NCBI GenBank assembly: GCA_033398695.1
Contig: CM065802.1
Coordinates: 203,999,096 to 204,063,095 of the forward strand
Direction: 5' to 3'
DNA from: Orobanche coerulescens
Lineage: Eukaryota; Streptophyta; Magnoliopsida; Lamiales; Orobanchaceae
Length of the DNA: 64,000 nt
Of the stretch, positions 1 through 9,649 are shown one piece after another (position 1 is the first letter of the stretch; every line of letters begins with the position of its first letter). The notes beneath the pieces were generated by a model. It was not told the DNA's origin. It did no database searches and saw nothing but the letters and a program-made list of their open reading frames with translations. The translations under genes and the position numbers were made by a program.

Positions 1-47
1 GCAGCTTTGGCAGCGGCATCAGCGTCAGCATCAGCATCGGTCGCCAT
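1..47 (-). CDS. Possible start of an alanine/aspartate-rich ORF, cut by window edge
   Basis: On the minus strand an ATG at 47-45 opens a reading frame of 15 codons, beginning MATDADADADAAAKA, that runs off the window. It lies about 390 bases downstream of a minus-strand TATA box inside LTR-like sequence, so it could be the start of gag of the Copia-like element whose LTR fills 48-1213. No primer-binding site was found between the TATA box and this ATG, which weakens that reading. It could also be a chance ORF or the first exon of a host gene. Nothing more can be said from 47 bases. Confidence 0.2.
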   Translation of the reverse strand, partial: MATDADADADAAAKA

Positions 48-433
48 TGGAAATTATAGAAAATAAAAAAATTGTCTTACGATTATTGGTTATGTGAATT
101 TCCAATAATATAATGAATATAATTACAAATAAGGCAACCTATTACAATTCTAGTAAATTAAAAAACCGAATAAAAATACAACTTAGCAGAGGTGAGTAGA
201 ACTTTTTTCGCAAGATAATTTTGCCCCAGTGTAAGAGAAGACATTTCAAGCAAGATGTCCCCAAGAACAACTTCTACCTTTCTAAATTAGGTGCTCTCCA
301 AAACTCAGAACTCCGGTGAACGTTTAAGTACTGGAAATTGGGCACGAATAGCAAGAAGAAAATATGCTGCAATATGTTGTATGTTTGTATTTCATTTTAT
401 GTTCTTATGTATGTAATGAAATACATAAGACCC

Positions 434-448
434 CCTTTTATAGGGTCC
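434..448 (-). promoter_or_regulatory. TATA box of the Copia-like LTR
   Basis: The minus strand reads GGACCCTATAAAAGG here, a near-consensus plant TATA box. The tandem-repeat block at 585-915 lies 140-470 bases upstream of it, the usual place for U3 enhancer repeats. Confidence 0.45.
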
Positions 449-584
449 AAAACCACTCCATCAGGTGGGAAGTTACTGCAGATTAAAGTGCATTAATTAT
501 CTTTAATTCTTCAGTTGAAAGGTCACCTCCATAAATAAGCTCATTAATTCGGACATTACACAATGGAGTGTGAAGAGTCATATT

Positions 585-915
585 CCAGTCTCAACCTTGC
601 TTATTTCAGCTGAGTCAAAATATCAGCTAGGTTTTCAACCTCGCTTATTTCAGCTGGGTTCAAATATCAGCTATGTTCTCAACATTTGTTCAAATATCAT
701 CTAGGTTCTAAATATGGCTTATTTTAGTTTTGTTCAAATATCAGCTAGGTTCTCAACTTGGCTTATTTCAGCTGGGTTCAAATATCAGCTAGGTTTTCAA
801 TGTGGCTTATTTCAGCTAGGTTCAAATATCAGCTGGGTTCTCAATCTATGTGTAAATATTAGATAGATTCTCAACCTGACTTATTTCAGATGGGTTCAAA
901 TATCAGCTGGGTTCT
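585..915 (-). repeat. Degenerate tandem repeat with CAGCTG cores in U3
   Basis: About seven imperfect units of 40-50 bases, each combining 'cttatttcagctgggttcaa' with 'atatcagctaggttctcaac'. Units vary in length and base content, so the array is old. It lies directly upstream of the TATA box at 434-448 on the minus strand. Tandem U3 boxes of this kind act as enhancers in some plant Copia elements such as tobacco Tnt1. The CAGCTG core is a palindromic E-box-like hexamer. Confidence 0.7.
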
Positions 916-1989
916 CTAACTTGGCTGATGACAATAGACATGGCTGCAAAAAAATTAATACAGTTACAACCCAAGCTCCCAAGTCACAAGGTCCAAGTCG
1001 CCCAAGTCTAGCTCAAAATCCAATTGCCAAGAATCAAGACCAAGAACCGAGCCTGAGCGCGAGCGCGAGCCTGAGTCGAGCCGCCGGGCGGGCGGCGGCG
1101 TGCATGTGGGCTTTGGATAGTTGGTCCACTAGTGTATACTAGCTTGTTGAACTACCTATGTATATTCTTACTAATAAGGTAGTCAAGAAGGCTTTAATTT
1201 TCCAATGTGGGATTGTAACACCCCCAAATCCTATTGGGTTATTACAGTGCCGTGGACCCACGCCAGGAGATCCACCAGGCGAACATGACTAAAATACATT
1301 AAATTAAACAACAAGGGAAAATCATAGTCCCTTCCATGATATCCGACACAATATTCCGATAAGGAATTTCAACGACAACGATAAGCCTACATGGCCAAAA
1401 ATAAAATACAACAACATCCACGAGCATCTGCTCGGGTAAAACATAACGACAATGACTGACAAACTGGAGAACACTCTAACTGACTGACCAACATGAACAA
1501 CTCGGACTAGTATCGCTCGAATGCCTCGTCGCCATCATCATACCTTTGTGTCTCAACTCTCTCCTCGCAAGCACCTAAAACATGAAAACATGTTCCGCCC
1601 CCACGGGGTCAGTCATCCAGATAATGAACATCAAATACATGTATAACATGATATGCATCCAAAGGTAGAATGAAACGGTACAATGATATAATAATAAGAG
1701 ATGCTCACAAACCAAGGTAAGAACCGAGCATTCATGAAACACTATGCCCACGACATACTATTAATACCTATTCGACAGGTTAGAACATAAGTGCCCAACG
1801 GCGAATCATAATCATAGAGTACCATAATGAATTACACGACATGAACCAAACCAGAACTGAATTAATTATGAATCACAATGCCCGAAGGCTCCAATGAAAT
1901 TACCAAGACAATCACAAAGGCCTGAAAGACACTCAGCCGAAGCTGTCAAATATCACAATCACATGAAGCCAAAACAGCCCGAAGCTATA

Positions 1990-2245
1990 TCGATTAGGGC
2001 CGAAGCCACGACACGAAGCCGTATCACAATTAGGGCCGAAGCCATGGCATGAAGCCGTATAACAATTAGGGCCGAAGCCACGGCACGAAGCCGTATCACC
2101 ATTAGGGCCGAAGCCACGGCATGAAGCCGTATCACAATTAGGGCCGAAGCCAGGGCACGAAGCCGTATCACCATTAGGGCCGAAGCCACGGCATGAAGCC
2201 ATATCACAATTAGGGCCGAAGCCACGGCACGAAGCCGTATCGCAA
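1990..2245 (-). repeat. 36-bp tandem repeat in U5 of LTR1 (about 7 copies)
   Basis: Seven units built on 'attagggccgaagccacggc' plus 'atgaagccgtatcaca', spaced about 36 bases apart with single-base changes. The same unit is found in LTR3 on both sides of the Athila insertion (about 12720-12848 and 25524-25650). Open frames across it in two phases are periodic artefacts, not genes. Confidence 0.9.
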
Positions 2246-3567
2246 TTTAGCCATCCAATGGCCGTGACCTACTGAATTATAGGTGTTGGAAACCCAACTG
2301 TGAAGGTTCAAGCCCCAAACTTACCCATAATGAGCACTAGCCGAGACTAGCCTCCAAAATAATATAATTAATCACAAACGACAATGATCCGTAGATTACC
2401 GAATTCACCAGAATGATAGTGTGCTACCTTGAGTCGGCCAACACGATAATGATGACTCATGGATGGGCATCGTACTCGACAGTCCCAATTCAATACCTTG
2501 ATTACCTTAGAATGGTCAATCGATAACAATGACACAACGGATGGGAACTATCCTCGACAGCCCCACTTCAATACCTCGATTGCCTTAGAATGGCCAACCG
2601 ATAACAATGATGCATCGGATGATTTAATATCTCGATTGCCTTATAATGGCTAATCGATGACAATGATGCAATGAATGCCTCGGTACCTTTAATCGGTTAC
2701 CGACGACGAAGATGAGAATGAATACGACAATGCCTTCAATCGGCTAATACAACATGAATGACAGGACGCCAACATTAATAACAATGATTACAACGTCTTA
2801 GATCGACATCAATATTAACAACAACAATCGATACATCGATACCGCGAACCGGTGATCGATAATAATATTAACAACGAATATCTCAATGCCTTACCAACCA
2901 TTAATGAATGATAATAAACATTTGGCATAATTGCCGAAGAGTATCGCGTCGAACAATCCCCTAATATCAATGAACTTATGAAGAGACTAAGTCTCGGAAT
3001 GATACAACACATTCAAACACATATATGAGAACATTAATCTCATTGACTAGTACAAGTATAAAACTTGCCTTAAACCGACAGCGAGAATGTCCTTCCACGA
3101 ACAACGTCCTTAATGAAATTGTCGGGCGCTTGAACAACCTTGAACGACACAAATACCAATAATTCCTTTAATACACGAATCAAGCATGATCACAACCAAT
3201 TCAAGAGGTCGATACAATAAATCCCAAACTCATTGAGGCATTTCGACAAACACCTTGAATATAATCTCCCATCCTAAACAACCAAACCCAATTGTATCGA
3301 AAACCAACTTCAAACAAATAATTCAATCCAACAAAACACCTTCAATACAATCGATAATCCAATAGGAATACTCAAATCGAGCTTACGATAACATTTAATC
3401 AAAAATCCCAATTCCAAGTCAACCTTCAAAGTATTCTTGAGAAAAACTTCCAACAATCCGATGATAACTCATAAAAACTCGTAATCAAACATATATCCAT
3501 CACAATTCATGATTATATCATCCAAAACCTCAAGCTCCAACTTAAAATCAAATCTAGGGTTGAAGAA

Positions 3568-3580
3568 ATTACCTTGGATT
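3568..3580 (-). promoter_or_regulatory. Conserved splice-donor-like site in LTR1
   Basis: The minus strand reads AATCCAAG/GTAAT, a good 5' splice site, about 180 bases downstream of the presumed TATA region. The same motif in the same context occurs in LTR2 (near 8636), in LTR3 (near 26976, as AAG/GTAGT), and in the related but distinct Tekay LTR at 47998-48010. A matching acceptor lies just before the gag ATG at 10897. The splicing itself is inferred. Confidence 0.4.
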
Positions 3581-3767
3581 AGGATGAAGAATCCACAAAC
3601 ATGTTGTTAATCCTCACCACAACTTGAAGAAGATGAAATTATCTGAGTTTTATGATGCTAAATCGCCCAAAATATCGCCCACAAATCGTCCAAGGAGGAG
3701 AGGGAGAAGGAAAGTGATGAAATGAGCTTAATTCTCATGAAACCCGCTGAAATAGGCAAAACTGCAC

Positions 3768-3885
3768 TGTGTGCCGCGGAACAGGCTGAGTGTGCCGCGG
3801 CCCACGGCCACAAACTTCCTAGCACATTGGCTTTGTGCCGCGGCCCGGCCAGAAGGGGCCGCAGCCCGCGGTACAGCCCGCTCCA
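3768..3885 (-). promoter_or_regulatory. Cluster of GTGCCGCGGCAC-type palindromic words in U3 of LTR1
   Basis: Several copies of GTGCCGCGG with variable flanks (near 3771, 3791 and 3834) plus CCGCGG at about 3866. LTR3 has the perfect palindrome GTGCCGCGGCAC near 27175, and LTR2 has mutated copies near 8838-8940. The cluster lies immediately upstream of the TATA-like region on the minus strand. CCGCGG is also rich in CpG, so the copies are methylation and decay targets. Confidence 0.6.
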
Positions 3886-4241
3886 GCACCAAAAATCACA
3901 TGGTGCAACCTTAACTATTTCGACCATAACTCCTTCGTCCGGACTCCATTTGACTCACCGTTTGAACCATTGGAAAGCTAACTTGATGATTTATAATATT
4001 GAAAAGATTCAGTATTTTTGGAGTTTCCAAGAATTAATGGTGATTTTACAAAGTCGAACCATACGTGGAAAAGTCGCTTAAGAACACGGAATTCAATAGA
4101 ACGACACCGAGAAGAACTCGGATGACAAAAAGTTTAGAATTAATTATTCTCGTAATGACGAAACGGTCACAATATAGTTTCTAAGATGGACTTACACCAT
4201 AAAGAAAAATTACCAGAAAAATCGAAATTGCGGATATTACA

Positions 4242-4262
4242 TACTACCGCCCTTAAAAGAAG
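4242..4262 (-). other. Polypurine tract next to LTR1
   Basis: Just inside LTR1 the minus strand reads TTAAGGGCGGTAGTA, a purine-rich stretch abutting the LTR end, as expected for the plus-strand primer of reverse transcription. The same sequence abuts LTR2 at 9303, and related sequences abut the LTRs at 7430 and 48921. Confidence 0.6.
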
Positions 4263-4588
4263 TTTCGTCCCGAAACTTAAAATAAGTAAGGAGAAGCAAT
4301 ATCCCACCAGGAAAAATCAACGAGATACACAAGAACAAGAATGATCACAATGAATGATAATGAATCGAAATCCAACAAGGATCAAGAATGACTCACCGGG
4401 GTGAAATAATAACGTAATGAGTGATAGCTCAAATGAAATGATTGGAAACATTGTTCCCCATGAAGTGAATGACTAGTTTGATAATTATAAGTCTCAACGT
4501 GATTGATATATGATGAATGGATTATATGAATGAATGAACGACAAATGAAATGAATGATTATACTATTACCGAGCAAGAATTAACTTGT

Positions 4589-5607
4589 TCAAAACTGGTG
4601 ATGAATGTCCTTACCTCTGGCTCTTGAAGCCTGATAGGACCCATTAGATGGTGCACGAGCTGGAGTAACAAAATCCCTCGAGGCCTTTGAGCTCTCTCGA
4701 GATCTACCGGCACTAGAACTTCTGCAGTATTTTCATAGGTGTCCCTGCCTCCCACACAGAAAACAAACAATAACTGGTACCGTACACCGAGTATTAATGT
4801 GTCCTGCTGAATCACAGTTAAAGCAAATAACAGCCGAACTCATCGTATGAGAGGAAGATGCTTTCTCAGCACGAAGACGACTGGAAAACGACCTCTTGGA
4901 CGTCGTAGCCCGATGTCCCTCAGAACGAACCGGCATCCTAGTTCCCCCACCGGAAGAAACTGAAGGGTGTTTCTGAGTAAGCTCCTTCAGCAAAAGCTCT
5001 GCTCCAAGAGCCTTCTCGATGAACTCACCAAGCGAATTACAATTGTGATTGAACAATTACATCCTCAACTGCGGATTTAGCCTCTTGCTAAAATATTTGA
5101 TCTTATCCGCCTCAGTACGGATAACTGACGAAGCAAACTGAAGTAGTCCCTGAAACTTCTCAGCAATGACAATAACACCCTCGTCCTCGATAGATTCGGG
5201 GTTCAAAACCTCTGACAACTTGGCTTCACGAAGTGGAGCCAGATAATACCTCTCTAACAAGAGGGTCTTGAACTCACTCCAACCACAATCGCGATCGGCG
5301 GGTTTCACAGAAAGCCACCACAAATAAGCACCCTTAACCAAGTAATAAGCCGCTACTGCCACTTTACTCTCTTCCATACACTGAACAATGTCGAAGAGTT
5401 TATCAAAATGCTCAAGCCAATGAACAATATCGGCTGGTTTTGACGAACCTTCAAAACTAGGCGGCCTCTGACGAGAGATATCGCCAACAATCTGATTCAC
5501 TCATCCAGTCTGTCCATGAAACAACACCTAGACTCCCTGTTGCGGTGGACCACGAACCATCGAGGTCTACATGGTCTCTACCATACGCGTCATCTAAGTC
5601 ATCTGGG
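4589..5607 (-). pseudogene. gag: gag fragment, internal region 1
   Basis: Encodes the central and C-terminal part of a Ty3/gypsy Gag: the capsid-like retrotransposon gag domain (FEGSSKPADIVHWLEHFDKL, then a WW pair in AYLWWLS), followed by a CCHC zinc knuckle (CFNCDSAGHINTRC). The second knuckle is broken by a TGA at 4733-4735. Further damage includes a stop just before NQIVGD near 5507 and a frame change near 5056. The N-terminal part is missing because the element breaks at 5609 and joins LTR-like sequence. It is very similar to the copy at 9650-10897, at a constant offset of 5061 bases. Non-functional as read. Confidence 0.85.
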
Positions 5608-5608
5608 C

Positions 5609-5631
5609 CATTAATGAATGATAATAAACAT
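5609..5631 (-). repeat. Short LTR2 stub joined to gag, left flank of the insert
   Basis: After the gag sequence (…catctggg) the sequence switches to ccattaatgaatgataataa, which belongs to the middle of the LTR (about 2900-2925 in LTR1). The shared CCAT at the junction suggests a deletion by short homology between gag and the LTR. Nearly the same 20 bases recur at 7971-7990, where LTR2 resumes, so the 2.3-kb insert is flanked by a direct repeat. Confidence 0.6.
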
Positions 5632-6849
5632 CGACGATGAGTAGCATCATATAGACAACTTTTAGAGAAGAAAAGAATAACTAACCATGGACATAGCCTC
5701 ATCATCCCACACCAAGTATACCTCATTTGTCGCAGGCTGAGTAACTGGAGCCTTGTTTGCAATTATTGGAGGTGGCCCAATAGAAGGGCCACCAGTATTT
5801 GGACCAGAGGCATAAGAATGAGAATTAACAGGAGTTACTATTTCAGAAAAAAAGGGATCAAAATATATTACATTACTCGAGTCTTCTAATAAAAGAAAAA
5901 GAAAAAAAAGTCTTAAAATTTTATATATTAGGGAATCGAAGATGAAACCATGATCCTCCTCCCCCTTGGTTTTTCTCTTCACCTACTTTCATAATAAAAA
6001 ACTAACTGAAGCTTCATCCAAATAAGTAAATTGGATCACTACAACCATGATAAACATAATTACATCAAATATATTATTTTGAACAAATAAAGAAGCATAT
6101 ATAGTTGCTTATGATAAAGTCTTACCAAGTCTTGTCTGAAATATAAAATTTGAATAAACTTATTCTCAACTCTAGGGAACATAAATAAAGAGCTAATCCA
6201 TATAATTTGGTAACACAAAATACCGTTGTATGAATATTTCTCCAAAAAAATACTGCTGAACTCTTTCCAATCTATTACAAGAAATCGCACCTAAACATAA
6301 TTGAGAAGCTCAGATTTTACCCTAACGATAAAATCTAACAATACAAATCATTGTATGCAGTTCGGAAAAACACAAGGCATCAGGTTACAGGGAAATAAAG
6401 GTTGAGAAGGAAAGACGAACCTAGAATTCCCGAAGTCTGATAGCTATTGGCGGGCACAATGCCACTAAAATGAGGTTATGCACTCTTCATTTCCGCAGAA
6501 GAGCCAACTGATAAGCTCATTGGAGGCATAGGAGCAGAAAATGTGGAAGTTTGGGGAGGAATGTTATTGTTAGGAACCACAGGAAATAATGGTTGAGAAA
6601 CTGGAATAGTAGTCGCAGGCATCCCTGACGGAGTGATTGGTAATGATGGTAGAAGCATAGAAGGTGCTGCAGATGGCACAGGAGTTCGGACATTATGTAC
6701 AGGAAACAAAGGCTGTTGAGGTAATCCTACTTGCGCAGGTAGAACTGAGACAGCATGATGTTGAGGATACCAAGGCTGTGGGCACCAACCCGCGGGAGGC
6801 AAAGGTATCACAAATGTACCGGGTAGTCCAGTACCCCCTGACTGAATCG
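5632..6849 (-). pseudogene. SUF4-like: Captured host gene fragment resembling SUPPRESSOR OF FRIGIDA 4 (SUF4)
   Basis: Two minus-strand exon-like blocks. About 6480-6849 encodes a proline-rich stretch containing WYPQHHAVSV, QPLFPVHNV and SQPLFPVVPNN. 5686-5837 encodes [18 protein letters not shown] and [14 protein letters not shown]. Both match, in order, the C-terminal half of plant SUF4 as I know it, a C2H2 zinc-finger regulator of FLC. Introns are retained: an acceptor AAATAG lies just before 5837, and after 5686 a GTTAGT donor follows at the place where SUF4 continues. The N-terminal zinc fingers and last exon are absent, and both ends are joined to retrotransposon sequence. It is thus a genomic DNA piece taken into, or overrun by, retroelements, and not a processed copy. 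A database comparison would settle the identity. Confidence 0.7.
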
Positions 6850-7206
6850 CTAGCATGCGCTAAGTACCTTCGGTAGCGTGCGCTAACAGCCTTTCTTAGC
6901 GTACGCTAATCTTATGTTAGCGTGCGCTACCTGATTGTTGATGTCCAAAATTCTGGAGTCCAGAACCTACTGTCCTCTCCTCTGAGCGCATTAGCGTGCG
7001 CTACTCTGAAGTCTTAGCGTGCGTTCCCAGCATATTTAGCGTACGCTACTTACCACTCGTAGCGTGCGCTACGAATTTCTCAAATCAGCCCAGTACCTTC
7101 TGGACTGTCTGTTTCACTTGCGCTAGCGTGCGCTAATACCGAATCATAGCGTGCGTTACATGCACTCCATTAGCGCGCGCTAGACAGAATGTGTAGCGTG
7201 CGCTAC
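6850..7206 (-). promoter_or_regulatory. Cluster of about 12 TAGCGTGCGCTA words
   Basis: About twelve copies of T(T/A)GCG(T/C)(G/A)CGCTA in 355 bases with irregular spacing. Examples are gtagcgtgcgctaac near 6872, ttagcgtacgctaat near 6896 and ttagcgcgcgctaga near 7170. The same word family fills the U3 of the Tekay LTR at 48187-48620. Here the TATA region that normally follows is lost. Confidence 0.7.
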
Positions 7207-7429
7207 CTCACAAACTGAAATTAAAACATGATGATGATGATGATGACAATAATCTCGGCTCGATCTCAAACAACGATGAATGACAACAACTACTGATATG
7301 ATCCCAAAATACGCCGAATGGTGGTTACAACTGAATGAACATGAGTGATAAATGGTTATTACTGAGTGAAAAAAATTTTGAGTGACAGTTACTGAGTGAA
7401 AATAAATGAATTCTCAAACGGGTATTACA
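6850..7429 (-). repeat. Partial LTR of another Tekay-like family, fused to the SUF4-like fragment
   Basis: Starts inside a cluster of TAGCGTGCGCTA words, where the gene fragment stops, and ends GGTATTACA followed by a PPT-like sequence (tactcccccccttaaaaaga). Only the U3 half remains. The TATA box, R and U5 are missing and are replaced by the SUF4-like piece. The word and the downstream 'agtttcgtcctcgaaact' tie it to the same superfamily as the LTR at 46781-48920. Confidence 0.7.
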
Positions 7430-7970
7430 TACTCCCCCCCTTAAAAAGAGTTTCGTCCTCGAAACTAAGGGTAAACAACTCGGGATATGAACTATCCATC
7501 ATGATCTGAAAACAATAATGCACATATAGTCCTCGGGACCAAATCAATCGCACGCCCAAGTCCCCAAGACTTGACGTCTCGAACCACAGTGAACAATTTC
7601 CCAAATTATCACGAAATCTCGAGTACAACACCGAAGGGACGAACTCCCAACAGTTGACCCAAATCTCAAGATTCTCAAATATGATCATAATAAAATAGAT
7701 CAAGAATAAACGATCCACAGTCACGATACATTACTACGGATTGAGTTACACAGTCATCCAAAAACAAGGTTACATCACAAATGTACTCAACATCGTTATC
7801 CTCCCATGTCATCGATCTCCTCTATCTCAACGATTTAAGGTAGACCCAAATCTGAACTCACCGCACAATATGATCCCGGAAGGTCACAAGAACAAAATGA
7901 TCACAATGAATGATAATAAATCGAAATCCAACAAGGATTAAGAATGACTCACCGAGGTGAATTAATAACT
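7430..7970 (-). mobile_element. Internal 3' fragment of a Tekay-like element
   Basis: Begins with the PPT-like tract next to the LTR end at 7429 and runs through non-coding sequence. From about 7886 it matches internal region 1 near 4330-4415 (acaatgaatgataat, tccaacaagga, aagaatgactcaccg). At 7971 it switches to LTR2 sequence within 'taatgaatgata'. No credible gene is present. Confidence 0.55.
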
Positions 7971-9302
7971 TAATGAATGATAATAAATATTTGGCATAAT
8001 TGCCGAAGAGTATCGCGTCGAACGATCCCCTAATATCAATGAACTTATGAAGAGACTAAGTCTCGGAATGATATAACACATTCAAACACATATATGAGAA
8101 CATTAATCTCATTGACTAGTACAAGTATAAAACTTACCTTAAACCGACGGCGAGAATGTCCTTCCACGAACGTCCTTAATGAAATTGTCGGCCGCTTGAA
8201 CAACCTTGAACGACACAAATACCAATAATTCCTTTAATACACGAATCAAGCATGATCACAACCAATTCAAGAGGTCGATACAATAAATCCCAAAATCATT
8301 GAGGCATTTCGACAAACACCTTGAATATAATCTCCCATCCTAAACAACCAAACCCAATTGTATCGAAAACCAACTTCAAACAAATGATTCAATCCAACAA
8401 AACACCTTCAATACAATCGATAATCCAATAGGAATACTCAAATCGAGCTTACGATAACATTTAATCAAAAATCCCAATTCCAAGTCAACCTTAAAAGTAT
8501 TCTTGAGAAAAACTTCCAACAATCCGATGATAACTCATAAAAACTCGTAATTAAACATATATCCATCAGAATTCATGATTATATCATCCAAAACCTCAAG
8601 CTCCAACTTAAAATCAAATCTAGGGTTGAAGAAATTACCTTGGATTAGGATGAAGAATCCACAAACATGTTGTTAATCCTCACCACAACTTGAAGAAGAT
8701 GAAATTATCTGAGTTTGATGATGCTAAATCGCCAAAAATATCGCCCATAAATCGTCCAAGGAGGATAGGGAGAAGGAAAGTGATGAAATGAGCTTAATTC
8801 TCATGAAACCCGCTGAAATAGGCAAAACTGCACTGTGTGCCGCGACACAGGCTGAGTGTGCCGAGGCCCACAGCCAAAAACTTCCCAACACATTGGTTTT
8901 GTGCCGCGGCCTGGCCAGAAGGGGCCGCAGCCCGCGGTACAGCCCGCTCCAGCACCAAAAATCACATGGTGCAGCCTTAACTATTTCGACCATAACTCCT
9001 TCGTCCGGACTCCGTTTGACTCACCGTTTAAACCATTGGAAAGCTAACTTGATGATTTATAATATTGAAAAGATTCAGTATTTGTGGAGTTTCCAAGAAT
9101 TAATGGTGATTTTACAAAGTCGAACCATACGTGGAAAAGTCGCTTAAGAACACGGAATTCAATAGAACGACACCGAGACGAACTCGGATGACAAAAAGTT
9201 TAGAATTAATCATTCTCGGAATGACGAAACGGTCAAAATAGAGTTGCTAAGATGGACTTACACCAAAAAAAATTACCAGAAATCGAAATTGCGGATATTA
9301 CA
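7971..9302 (-). repeat. LTR2, partial, shared by the two tandem internal regions
   Basis: Corresponds to 2907-4241 of LTR1 and ends with the same GCGGATATTACA followed by the same PPT, here leading into internal region 2. It carries the palindromic-word block (about 8838-8940) and the splice-donor-like site near 8636-8648. The first 1.7 kb of the LTR are missing. Confidence 0.8.
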
Positions 9303-9649
9303 TACTACCGCCCTTAAAAGAAGTTTCGTCCCGAAACTTAAAATAAGTAGGGAGTAGCAATATCCCACCAGGAAAAATCAACGAGATACACAAGAACAAT
9401 AATGATCACAATGAATGATAATGAATCGAAATCCAACAAGGATCAAGAATGACTCACCGGGGTGAAATAATAACGTAATGAGTGATAGCTCAAATGAAAT
9501 GATTGGAAACATTGTTCCCCATGAAGTGAATGATTAGTTTGATAATTATAAGTCTCAACGTGATTGATATATGATGAATGGATTATATGAATGAATGAAC
9601 GACAAATGAAATGAATGATTATACTATTACCGAGCAAGAATTAACTTGT

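Larger units (their letters stand above)
48..1213 (-). mobile_element. Copia-like LTR remnant, minus orientation
   Basis: Seen: a minus-strand TATA box (CCTATAAAAGG, 434-448), a tandem-repeat block just upstream of it (585-915), a GC-rich tract (1045-1105), and at the far end the stretch ATCCCACATTGGAAAATTAA, a common beginning of plant LTRs. The sequence is cut at 1213 by insertion of the element at 1214. Its last bases probably lie at 27646-27654, giving a TG start on the minus strand. Inference: this is the 5' or a solo LTR of an older Copia-type element into which the gag-only element jumped. No PBS or internal coding region is visible, so the lineage is uncertain. Confidence 0.4.
1214..4241 (-). 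repeat. LTR1 (3' LTR) of the gag-only Tekay-like element
   Basis: A 3028-bp LTR with TG...CA ends, followed on its right by the PPT. On the minus strand U3 starts at 4241, the palindromic words lie at 3768-3885, a weak TATA-like CTATTTC lies near 3757-3763, and R plus U5 would fill the remaining 2.5 kb, which carry a 36-bp tandem repeat. The sequence matches LTR3 almost base for base apart from small indels and repeat number. The short ORFs it contains are artefacts of the repeats. Confidence 0.85.

Noticed and set aside
921..1142. Plus-strand 73-residue ORF with alanine/serine-rich end
   Set aside because: Lies in LTR-like sequence of minus orientation and crosses a GC-rich simple repeat; no homology seen.
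1933..2225. Two overlapping minus-strand ORFs with repeated MASCRGFGPN-like or VASALIVIRL-like units
   Set aside because: They are the 36-bp tandem repeat of the LTR read in two frames; a repeat length divisible by three keeps any stop-free frame open.
1990..2245. CRISPR-like repeat array
   Set aside because: Units are directly adjacent with no unique spacers, and the sequence is a plant LTR minisatellite.
3658..4081. Overlapping ORFs on both strands (also at 8724-9147 and 27126-27391)
   Set aside because: They lie in U3 of LTR1, LTR2 and LTR3 and follow the GC-rich palindromic words; no domain, and the frame is not conserved between copies.
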